NCBI GenBank assembly: GCA_002392965.1
Contig: DGIA01000005.1
Location: forward strand, 1-12,449
Direction: 5' to 3'
DNA length: 12,449 nucleotides
From: Bacteroidales bacterium UBA3834
GTDB lineage: Bacteria; Bacteroidota; Bacteroidia; Bacteroidales; P3
This document shows, piece by piece, positions 7,298 to 12,449 of the stretch. A model generated the notes under the pieces. The model was not told the origin of the DNA, ran no database searches, and saw nothing but the letters and a program-made list of their open reading frames with translations. Position 1 is the first letter of the stretch; every line of letters starts with the position of its first letter. A program made the translations under genes and the position numbers.

Positions 7298-8134
7298 ATG
7301 AAAATCTGTGTTATTGGAACCGGCACGATGGCCAAAGGCATTGTGAAAGCCTTCGCCACCAAGATGCCCATCGTCATGAAAAGCCGTACGCAGGCCAGCC
7401 TCGACAAGGCAATGGCCTCCATTGCCAAAGGCTACGGCAAACTGGTTGAGAAAGGCAAGATGACCCAGGAAGCCGTCGATGCACTACTCAAGAACATCAC
7501 CACCACCACCGACTATGCCACCTTCGCCGACGCAGACCTCGTCATCGAGGCCGCTGTTGAGGAGATGCAGCTCAAGAAGGATGTCTTCACCGAACTTGAC
7601 GGCATCTGCAAACCCGAAACCATCTTCGCCACCAACAGCAGCTCGCTCTCCATCACCGAGATCGCAGCTTGCACCAAGCGTCCCGCCCAGTTCATCGGCA
7701 TGCACTTCTTCAACCCTGCCGACCGTATGGCTCTGGTTGAGGTCATCCGCGGTCAGCTCACCAGCGATGAGGTTTGCAAGTGCGTCATCGACCTCGCCAC
7801 CGAAATCGGCAAGCAACCCGTCGAGGTGAAGGAAGCACCCGGTTTCGTGGTTAACCGCATCCTCATCCCAATGATCAATGAGGCTGTCGGAATTCTCGCC
7901 GACGGTATTGCCACCGCCGAAGACATCGACAAATGCATGATGCTCGGCGCCAACCATCCCATGGGTCCCTTGGCATTGGCCGACCTCATCGGCAACGATG
8001 TGAATCTGGCCATCATGGAAGTGCTCTACAAGGAATTCGGCGATCCCAAGTACCGTCCCCACCCCTTGCTGCGCAAGATGGTTCGTGCAGGCCTCCTCGG
8101 GCGCAAGACCGGCGAAGGTTTCTACAAATATTGA
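7298..8134 (+). CDS. hbd: 3-hydroxyacyl-CoA (3-hydroxybutyryl-CoA) dehydrogenase
   Basis: The 278-residue enzyme interconverts acetoacetyl-CoA and 3-hydroxybutyryl-CoA with a nicotinamide cofactor. It has an N-terminal Rossmann fold with GTGTMAKG (7-14) and a C-terminal helical dimerisation domain. The catalytic pair is visible: H136 in GMHFFNP and E148 in LVEVIRG, the usual 12 residues apart. The conserved Ser/Asn residues in ATNSSSLSIT (111-120) and N186 in PGFVVNRILIPM are also present. The C-terminus GANHPMGPLALADLIG and LLGRKTGEGFYKY is typical of clostridial-type Hbd. Unusually, the second beta strand ends VMKSR (S29-R30), where NAD-dependent members have an Asp. This suggests altered cofactor preference, perhaps NADPH. 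It is the second gene of the operon with crt, followed at once by a strong terminator. Confidence 0.94.
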   Translation: MKICVIGTGTMAKGIVKAFATKMPIVMKSRTQASLDKAMASIAKGYGKLVEKGKMTQEAVDALLKNITTTTDYATFADADLVIEAAVEEMQLKKDVFTELDGICKPETIFATNSSSLSITEIAACTKRPAQFIGMHFFNPADRMALVEVIRGQLTSDEVCKCVIDLATEIGKQPVEVKEAPGFVVNRILIPMINEAVGILADGIATAEDIDKCMMLGANHPMGPLALADLIGNDVNLAIMEVLYKEFGDPKYRPHPLLRKMVRAGLLGRKTGEGFYKY

Positions 8135-8140
8135 TCAATA

Positions 8141-8175
8141 AAAAAGAGGCTTCCGATTGGAAGCCTCTTTTTTTT
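8141..8175 (+). terminator. Strong bidirectional terminator after hbd
   Basis: AAAAAGAGGCTTCC, loop GATT, GGAAGCCTCTTTTT forms a perfect 14-bp stem running into T's up to 8175. A-tracts on one side and T-tracts on the other make it work in both directions, serving hbd (+) and the convergent gene ending at 8174 (-). Confidence 0.95.
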
Positions 8176-8686
8176 ATCCACAATCACGCACCCAAGCTCC
8201 TAAGGTATCAAGATACTTGAGATAGTTTTGATAAACCCTGCTGTCTTCCAGCAAAGGCCAAAGGTGGGGATTTTGTTTGCAGTAGCCTTTGCAGCGACGC
8301 ATCAGGCGCAGAAACTCGCGCACATTGGGGTGCCAAAAGACCATTTCCTCCGGATCGAGCCACTGCACATCTTCGTACTCAAAACCGACACTTTCATCGG
8401 GCAATACCTGCATGGCGGCTTTTATCATTTTTTTTAATGCCTCAATGTGCCACCCGCGCTCCCAGCAGCGGTCGGCTTCGTATTCTCGACAGCGACACTC
8501 GTCGCGAACTATGGCACAACTTCCATAGTAGTATTCATCGCCTTCGTGCAGGGTTCTGTAATAGTTGATTAGTGCACTGCCATAATCATCGACTTGCCGC
8601 CACACACTGGGAATGACATTGGTCCGCTGGCCATCGCTCCAGGCCATCATTCTTTTGTTGATTCTGATTCTCTTGTCTTTGTTCAT
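8174..8686 (-). CDS. Hypothetical protein, Cys/Trp-rich
   Basis: I do not recognise this 170-residue protein. It has no signal peptide or membrane segment and is probably cytoplasmic. It begins with a basic stretch (MNKDKRIRINKRMMAWSDG), is rich in Trp and Tyr, and has a central Cys cluster (SCAIVRDECRCREYEADRCWERGW) and two further Cys in RRCKGYCKQ; a metal site is possible but the spacing matches no motif I know. The middle is acidic (PDESVGFEYEDVQWLDPEE) and the C-terminus looks helical. The start at 8686 is the first ATG; a TTG two codons earlier is less likely. The stop lies within the T-tract of the shared terminator. It appears to be a single-gene unit, separated from murF by 287 bases containing a terminator. 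Confidence 0.75.
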   Translation of the reverse strand: MNKDKRIRINKRMMAWSDGQRTNVIPSVWRQVDDYGSALINYYRTLHEGDEYYYGSCAIVRDECRCREYEADRCWERGWHIEALKKMIKAAMQVLPDESVGFEYEDVQWLDPEEMVFWHPNVREFLRLMRRCKGYCKQNPHLWPLLEDSRVYQNYLKYLDTLGAWVRDCG

Positions 8687-8798
8687 AGTCAAGTTGTTTA
8701 ATTGTTTTGCAATTGGAACACAACCAGTGAGGAAGGATGACTATATTCCGCGATAGCTTTAAAACTGTTTTTCGGGTGCTATGTCAAAGAACTCACAA

Positions 8799-8880
8799 TA
8801 AAAAAGCACACACAAAACCGTATAACCATCCCTTTCGAGACCCTTTCCACGAGGGTCGTCCTTCGGTTCTGTGTGTGCTT
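8799..8880 (-). terminator. Large-looped intrinsic terminator downstream of murF, possibly the 3' end of a small RNA
   Basis: AAGCACACACA (8804-8814) pairs perfectly with TGTGTGTGCTT (8870-8880). The stem continues after one mismatch with AACCG/CGGTT (8816-8820 with 8864-8868), for 16 bp in all. The 43-base interior contains a second hairpin, GACCC/GGGTC (8839-8843 with 8853-8857). On the - strand the stem runs directly into TTTTTT (8805-8800), so it would terminate transcripts coming from murF. Intrinsic terminators normally have loops of a few bases, so this branched form looks more like the end of a structured RNA. A TAATTTTG -7-like box on the - strand (8941-8934) could start such an RNA, but only TTTT, not TTTG, lies at the -33 position. 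Confidence 0.65.
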
Positions 8881-8973
8881 AAAACTTGACTATATGTACT
8901 TTATAGCATAATCAAATACATCCGTATGCGGGACAAAATTACAAATTTTTCTTTTTTCGAAAAAAAAATTCAG

Positions 8974-10296
8974 CTATAGCAGCTCTTCAAGAGTCCAAAG
9001 ACGATTGGTGTTGGAGCCTTTAACGAGAATTGTAGCACTTTCCACAGGATTGGCCTCTACCCAAGCACGTACTGCCGCGGTATCGGCAAAACGAACCATA
9101 TTCTCCGGCAGACTCATTCCATCGAATTCGGGACCCACCAATAGGCATTTATCCAGATGACAAGCTGCCAATTGATCTACCACACGCTCATGTTCCTTCC
9201 GCTCGTCAGCACCCAGCTCGTGCATTCCTCCGATGATGGCCATCGTACCACCCATACTTTTGAAGCTCTCAATAGCGGCTGCCATCGAGGAGGGATTGGC
9301 ATTGTAGCAGTCAAGGTAGAGACGGTTGCCCCGGGCGGTCTCCTTATATTCGGAGCGCTGGTTGCTCGGCACATACTCCTCAATAGCTTCCTTGATATCC
9401 CACGGTTCCACACCAAAGTGCAAGCCTACGGCCACTGCGGCCATGCAATTGTCGAAGTTGTAGGCTCCCAGCAGATGGGTATGCACATTATAGACATTGT
9501 CGCTCACCTCGAAGTAGAAATGAAGGTAAGGTGAGGTTGGTGGTTGGTGGTCGGAAGTCGGAGAACTTACCAATGTGCCGCGCGTTGTGGCTGAGGCATC
9601 GTTGCCATAGGTGACAACTGACAGTTGCTGCCTGCTATCAGCCACCCGATCCATAAGTATAGGATTGTCTGCATTGACGAACACCAGCCCCTGTTTTGCG
9701 GCCAGATGACGATAGAGTTCTGTTTTGGTCTGAACAACTCCTTCAAACGACCCAAAACCCTCCAAATGGGCACGGCCCACGTTGGTGATGAGACCGCAGT
9801 CGGGATCGGCGATGCCACAGAGAAAGGCAATCTCGCCGGGATGGTTGGCCCCCATCTCCACGATGGCCAGTTCGGTATTGGCGGGGATAGACAGCAGCGT
9901 CAGCGGCACGCCCAAATGGTTGTTAAAATTGCCCTTGGTAGCCGAAGTGCGGTAACGCTTGGACAAAACGGCGTGCACCAGTTCCTTGGTGGTGGTCTTT
10001 CCGTTGGTGCCCGTGATGCCGAGGACAGGAATCTTCAGGTGGCGACGGTGTTCGCGCGCCAGCTCTTGCAGGGTGGCCAGTACGTCAGACACCACGATAC
10101 AACGGTCATCCACCTTGTATTGTGGGTCGCTGATAACACAGCAGGCGGCTCCTTGTTCCAATGCCTGCGGGGCGAAGGCATTGCCATCGAATTTCTCGCC
10201 TTTGAATGCGAAAAAGATGCAGCCCGGCGTGATGGCCCGTGAGTCAGTAGTCACCGTGCGCGACTGCAAATATGTCTTGTACAATTGATCTATCAT
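8974..10296 (-). CDS. murF: UDP-N-acetylmuramoyl-tripeptide--D-alanyl-D-alanine ligase MurF
   Basis: The 440-residue enzyme adds D-Ala-D-Ala to the UDP-MurNAc tripeptide, the last cytoplasmic step of the peptidoglycan precursor, using ATP. Visible features are the N-terminal TTDSR (16-20) of the UDP-binding domain, the P-loop GITGTNGKTTTK (93-104), EMGANHPGEI (147-156), the NVGRAHLEGFGS segment with K191 in the position of the carbamylated lysine, and the MurF hallmark DCYNANPSSM (329-338). Length is normal. Residues about 243-257 (VSSPTSDHQPPTSPY) are low-complexity and look inserted. The ATG at 10296 overlaps the tcdA stop as ATGA, so it is translationally coupled; longer in-frame starts would lie inside tcdA. 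A Bacteroidota promoter was not identified for this operon. Confidence 0.96.
   Translation of the reverse strand: MIDQLYKTYLQSRTVTTDSRAITPGCIFFAFKGEKFDGNAFAPQALEQGAACCVISDPQYKVDDRCIVVSDVLATLQELAREHRRHLKIPVLGITGTNGKTTTKELVHAVLSKRYRTSATKGNFNNHLGVPLTLLSIPANTELAIVEMGANHPGEIAFLCGIADPDCGLITNVGRAHLEGFGSFEGVVQTKTELYRHLAAKQGLVFVNADNPILMDRVADSRQQLSVVTYGNDASATTRGTLVSSPTSDHQPPTSPYLHFYFEVSDNVYNVHTHLLGAYNFDNCMAAVAVGLHFGVEPWDIKEAIEEYVPSNQRSEYKETARGNRLYLDCYNANPSSMAAAIESFKSMGGTMAIIGGMHELGADERKEHERVVDQLAACHLDKCLLVGPEFDGMSLPENMVRFADTAAVRAWVEANPVESATILVKGSNTNRLWTLEELL
9525..9571. repeat. 47-bp low-complexity element inside murF
   Basis: The segment is bounded by short inverted repeats GGTAAG (9525-9530) and CTTACC (9566-9571). 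Its interior consists of repeated GGTTGGT and GGTGGT-type units followed by GGTCGGAAGTCGG. Read on the coding strand it gives a Pro/Ser/Thr-rich stretch that has no counterpart in typical MurF. It keeps the frame open. It may be a small repeated element or a simple-sequence expansion; which one cannot be told from one copy. Confidence 0.55.
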
Positions 10297-11105
10297 CTTT
10301 GCTGTTTTGTTATGTCCATGACAATCAATCCTGCCAGCATGAAGCCCATGATAGCCGTGATGTGTGCCATAGTGCCGTTGATTTGAGCCTTGCTGCTGCA
10401 CCACTCATGCTCGTCCAAATCGGGTCTTGTTCCGCCAAGACGGTTCTTCGGACACATGCAAGCCGCCGTGCCACACCCCCGCACCTGTCCCTTGTTTTCC
10501 AGTACTTCAGGACTCCATACGCACTTGAACTTCTTGCCAGGAAATCGCTTCTGCCGCCGCATACGCCGCCGCAACGCCGCCGCCAACGGGCAACCGTCCA
10601 CCTCCCAGAACTCACTCACCCGTACCTGCGTCGGATCCATCTTCAACGCTGCACCCATCGAGGAGAAAAACTTGAGCCGCTCGGTTTTCTGCGTGCACCG
10701 CACGATCAGCTCCATCTTATTGGAAAGGCTGTCAATGGCATCAATGACATAGTCGTAATTCTCGATATGGAACAAATCGTGAGTATCTGGGCTGTATATC
10801 TCCTGCACAGCCATAATGTCGGCCTGGGGGTTGATTTGCAGCAGGCGCTCGCGCAGTGCAACCACCTTCACCTCCCCAACGGTGCGCATGGTGGCCATCA
10901 ACTGACGGTTGATGTTGGTTACACACACGCGGTCGGAATCGACAATGGTCAGATGGCCGACACCACTGCGCACCAAACTTTCGGCGCACCACGACCCCAC
11001 GCCACCCACGCCAAAGAGGATGACGCGTGCCGCAGCGAGGCGCTCCATCACCTCGGCTCCCATCAGACGCTCACTCCGTTCGAATATAGCGTTAGCCATT
11101 GTCAT
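10293..11105 (-). CDS. tcdA: tRNA threonylcarbamoyladenosine dehydratase TcdA
   Basis: The product is an E1-like, ATP-dependent enzyme that converts t6A at position 37 of ANN-decoding tRNAs to the cyclic form ct6A. Numbered from the ATG at 11099, it shows the Rossmann nucleotide-binding loop GVGGVGSW (30-37), the strand ending VDSD (53-56), the family motif CVTNINRQ (59-66), YVIDAIDS, and MDPTQVRVSE corresponding to the IDPTQI region of the E. coli enzyme. The C-terminal ATAIMGFMLAG-like segment (HITAIMGFMLAG) is also typical. Length of 268-270 residues is normal. The start may be 11105 (MTMANAIF) or 11099; the sequence does not decide. It overlaps murF by 4 bases (ATGA), forming a tcdA-murF operon. 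Confidence 0.95.
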   Translation of the reverse strand: MTMANAIFERSERLMGAEVMERLAAARVILFGVGGVGSWCAESLVRSGVGHLTIVDSDRVCVTNINRQLMATMRTVGEVKVVALRERLLQINPQADIMAVQEIYSPDTHDLFHIENYDYVIDAIDSLSNKMELIVRCTQKTERLKFFSSMGAALKMDPTQVRVSEFWEVDGCPLAAALRRRMRRQKRFPGKKFKCVWSPEVLENKGQVRGCGTAACMCPKNRLGGTRPDLDEHEWCSSKAQINGTMAHITAIMGFMLAGLIVMDITKQQR

Positions 11106-11176
11106 CCCGATTATTTTTTGTTTAACGCGATAGACATCTTTTTATTGTGCCACCCCCTCCATCTCACCTCACTTCG

Positions 11177-11202
11177 AAAAAAAACGCCACCCCAAGGACG
11201 GC
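11177..11202 (-). terminator. Intrinsic terminator between the broken lipoprotein gene and tcdA
   Basis: On the - strand, GCCGTCC, loop TTG, GGGTGGC forms a 7-bp stem with two G-T pairs followed by eight T's (11184-11177). It lies about 70 bases before tcdA and would stop read-through from the lipoprotein gene. An attenuator for tcdA is possible but there is no sign of an alternative fold. Confidence 0.8.
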
Positions 11203-11238
11203 ATCTCTTCAATGTTTTATGCTTTAAAAACGTAAAAC

Positions 11239-11281
11239 AGACGGTGAGCAGGCACATTTTATGTATGCCAACACTCCGTCT
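11239..11281 (-). terminator. Imperfect hairpin just after the broken lipoprotein gene
   Basis: AGACGG (11239-11244) pairs with CCGTCT (11276-11281), and GGCA (11251-11254) with TGCC (11266-11269), with mismatches between. It starts 10 bases after the lipoprotein stop on the - strand and is followed there by GTTTTACGTTTTT. It may act in tandem with the stronger terminator at 11177-11202. Confidence 0.55.
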
Positions 11282-11291
11282 ATTTAGGATA

Positions 11292-11821
11292 CTAGTTGTT
11301 AATCAATCTGAAGTGCGGGGCGGTGTCGATGGAGAGGTGGCCGTCGGAGGTGGCGGCTTCGGCACGGAGCACACGGACGGCATTCTCATTGTCGACGAGG
11401 TTGTCAACAACGAGCCTGTCGGTGTTGTTCCATTCCACCAAGGGGTTGCTCAAGCCGGTGTAGCTGTCGTGGCGGTCGGTGTTGGCTATGAACTTGCTGA
11501 CGGCAACTGTCACCGTGCGCGAGGCCCAGTCGCCGGTCCAGGTGCTGTCCTGATAGATAACTGTGCCGTCTTTGCTGAGCGAATGGACGTAGTAGTTGCG
11601 GTAGGTGCTGCCCGAGGCACTTGTATGCTCCTCGCTCTGGGTGAAGTAGCAGTCGATGCCCATCACACGCGAGAAGAGGCTCTTGCCCGAGCTGGTCATC
11701 GAATACTCGAATAGCTGGAGCAACTCGGCATAGGTTCGGGGACAATTTCATCTTTCTGACACGAAACAAAAAATGCAGTTGCAACAGATACAGTCAATAA
11801 ATGCAATAATATCTTCTTCAT
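11292..11821 (-). pseudogene. Small lipoprotein gene with an apparent one-base frameshift
   Basis: The ATG at 11821 opens a clear lipoprotein signal peptide: MKKILLHLL, a hydrophobic core and lipobox FVSC, with C21 followed by QKDEIVPEP. This frame stops at 11696 after 41 residues. The rest, about 140 residues from TYAELLQLFEYSMTSSG to HFRLINN, is open in another frame down to 11292, and has no start codon of its own and a stop just upstream of the join. The join falls near CCCCGAACCT (about 11744-11753); one extra base there, for example a fifth C, would restore a single protein of about 175 residues. I do not recognise the mature domain; it has alternating beta-like segments with Tyr, Thr and Trp (GSTYRNYYVHSLSKDG, DSTWTGDWASRTVTVAVSKF). 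It may be a true pseudogene, phase variation or a sequencing error. Upstream, TATCTTTT on the - strand is only a partial -7 box. Confidence 0.75.
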
Positions 11822-11904
11822 AATTGTCTGATATTTTTGAGTGAAAAGATACACTTTTTCTGCGATATACGCTTTTTTATCAAGAACCCGCCTCATCCAG
11901 CTCA

Positions 11905-11936
11905 TGGCACTGCCAAAATGTCAGTCCCGATGTCAG
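11905..11936 (+). promoter_or_regulatory. Repeated TGNCA half-sites upstream of dnaK
   Basis: Four half-sites occur in 32 bases: TGGCA (11905), TGCCA (11911), TGTCA (11919) and TGTCA (11931). CTGCCA-AAA-TGTCAG (11910-11924) is an almost perfect inverted repeat (CTGNCA-N3-TGNCAG), and TGGCA-C-TGCCA (11905-11915) is perfect. The cluster ends 10 bases before the -24/-12-like element. It is a candidate site for an activator or other regulator of dnaK, or of the divergent lipoprotein gene. No regulator gene is in the window. Confidence 0.5.
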
Positions 11937-11946
11937 TCTTCTGTGG

Positions 11947-11963
11947 TTGGCACGGATGTTGTT
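11947..11963 (+). promoter_or_regulatory. Sigma-54-like -24/-12 promoter of dnaK
   Basis: TTGGCACGGATGTTGTT contains TGGCACG (11948-11954), four bases, then TTGTT (11959-11963), against the consensus TTGCW. The first 15 bases are identical to those upstream of groES at 1-15, while the bases after diverge. Transcription would start near 11974, leaving a leader of about 105 bases. No TAnnTTTG box is visible between here and the dnaK start. Confidence 0.6.
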
Positions 11964-11973
11964 GTAATGGGGG

Positions 11974-12079
11974 TGTAACGCTCAATCCGCGAAGCGAAAC
12001 AATCTACAAGATTTACAAGATCTCGCGAGCAGAGCGAGCAGGAGAATCAAGAAATCAAAAATAAGAAAGGAACAATATT
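11974..12079 (+). other. dnaK leader region
   Basis: The stretch between the -24/-12-like element and the dnaK ATG contains GCGAAGCGA (11989-11997), a 9-mer also present before groEL (451-459); a repeated TACAAGAT separated by one T (12005-12021); and CTCGC/GCGAG (about 12022-12037), able to form a short hairpin. The AGAAAGGAACAA block near the start (12064-12075) is shared with groEL and includes AAAGGA as a plausible ribosome binding site. No open reading frame is supported here. Confidence 0.45.
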
Positions 12080-12449
12080 ATGGCAAAAATCATCGGAATC
12101 GACCTCGGCACAACCAACAGCTGTGTGAGCGTCATGGAAGGTAACGAACCAGTAGTTATCGCTAACAGCGAGGGCAACCGCACCACCCCCAGCGTGGTGG
12201 GATTCCTCGAGAATGGCGACCGCAAGGTGGGCGACCCCGCCAAGCGTCAGGCCATCACCAACCCCCACAACACCGTCTACAGCATCAAGCGCTTCATGGG
12301 CGAGACCTACGACCAGGTGACCAAGGAGATTGAGGCTGTGCCCTACAAAGTGGTGCGCGGCAACAACAACACCCCCTGCGTCGACATCAATGGCCGCCAG
12401 TACACCCCGCAGGAGATCAGCGCCATCGTGCTGCAGAAGATGAAGAAGA
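12080..12449 (+). CDS. dnaK: Molecular chaperone DnaK (Hsp70), 5' part only
   Basis: The window ends after 123 codons of an Hsp70 ATPase domain, so the gene is truncated by the window edge, not by mutation. The start MAKIIGIDLGTTNSCVSVMEG contains the phosphate-1 loop DLGTTNSCV, followed by ANSEGNRTTPSVVGF, VGDPAKRQAITNP, YSIKRFMGETY and YTPQEISAIVLQKMK, all at their usual positions. DnaK binds exposed hydrophobic peptides with DnaJ and GrpE in the cytoplasm, driven by ATP. The ATG at 12080 is preceded by the same AGAAAGGAACAA block as groEL. It probably shares control with groESL through the identical upstream 15-mer. Confidence 0.98.
   Translation, partial: MAKIIGIDLGTTNSCVSVMEGNEPVVIANSEGNRTTPSVVGFLENGDRKVGDPAKRQAITNPHNTVYSIKRFMGETYDQVTKEIEAVPYKVVRGNNNTPCVDINGRQYTPQEISAIVLQKMKK

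Noticed and set aside
8738..8895. 9-base direct repeat TGACTATAT flanking the structured region, as target-site duplication of a small mobile element
   Set aside because: The repeats are A/T-rich and are not adjacent to the ends of the inverted repeat, so chance is as likely. No transposase or matching terminal repeats were seen.
8751..11132. Shared CGCGATAG upstream of the hypothetical gene and of tcdA as an alternative -7 box
   Set aside because: Only 8 bases match, spacing to any -33 element is inconsistent, and two occurrences are not enough.
10272..11714. 480-codon open frame on the + strand
   Set aside because: It lies antisense to tcdA and the broken lipoprotein, both supported by domains or signal peptide. 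The predicted peptide has no recognisable motif.

Overview
The window looks like a chromosomal segment of a Bacteroidales bacterium (phylum Bacteroidota, Prevotella-like or a related gut, rumen or oral lineage; the genus cannot be fixed from this sequence). Three things point there. Three genes have textbook Bacteroidota promoters (TTTG, 19-20 bases, then TAnnTTTG). There is a fimbrillin-type lipoprotein with a GLUG-like C-terminal region. The translation starts mostly lack a strong Shine-Dalgarno sequence. Genes on both strands use mostly C/G-ending codons.

Layout. 1-2266: groES-groEL on the + strand, preceded by a -24/-12 (sigma-54-like) element and closed by a hairpin terminator; a long imperfect hairpin lies between the two genes, and the 3' end of groEL is partly duplicated. 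2335-3032: a CatA-like acetyltransferase with its own promoter but no ATG where the family normally starts. 3125-4323 (- strand): a tight two-gene unit, an AlaX-type tRNA editing hydrolase followed by a zinc-type macrodomain hydrolase. 4368-6415: a fimbrillin-like lipoprotein followed after 4 bases by a 67-residue protein. 6434-8175: crotonase and 3-hydroxyacyl-CoA dehydrogenase, an operon for two adjacent steps between acetoacetyl-CoA and crotonyl-CoA, ending in a strong bidirectional terminator. 8174-8686 (- strand): an unrecognised protein. 8693-8973: a structured non-coding stretch with a terminator and possibly a small RNA. 8974-11105 (- strand): tcdA-murF, translationally coupled by an ATGA overlap. 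11177-11821 (- strand): a short lipoprotein gene broken by an apparent one-base frameshift, with two hairpins downstream. 11905-12449: regulatory region and 5' end of dnaK, which runs off the window.

The most striking link is that groESL and dnaK, about 12 kb apart at the two ends of the window, carry an identical 15-base block, TTGGCACGGATGTTG, which fits the -24 element and spacing of a sigma-54 promoter. Neither region shows a CIRCE element or a normal Bacteroidota -7 box. This suggests the two chaperone systems are co-regulated through RpoN and an unknown activator; repeated TGNCA half-sites upstream of the dnaK copy are candidate activator sites. Other items worth a second look are a 3-hydroxyacyl-CoA dehydrogenase whose NAD-binding Asp is replaced by Ser-Arg (possible NADPH use), a macrodomain with NAAG instead of NAAN, an ACG codon at the expected start of the acetyltransferase, a low-complexity insertion in MurF, and a composition change inside the fimbrillin-like gene.
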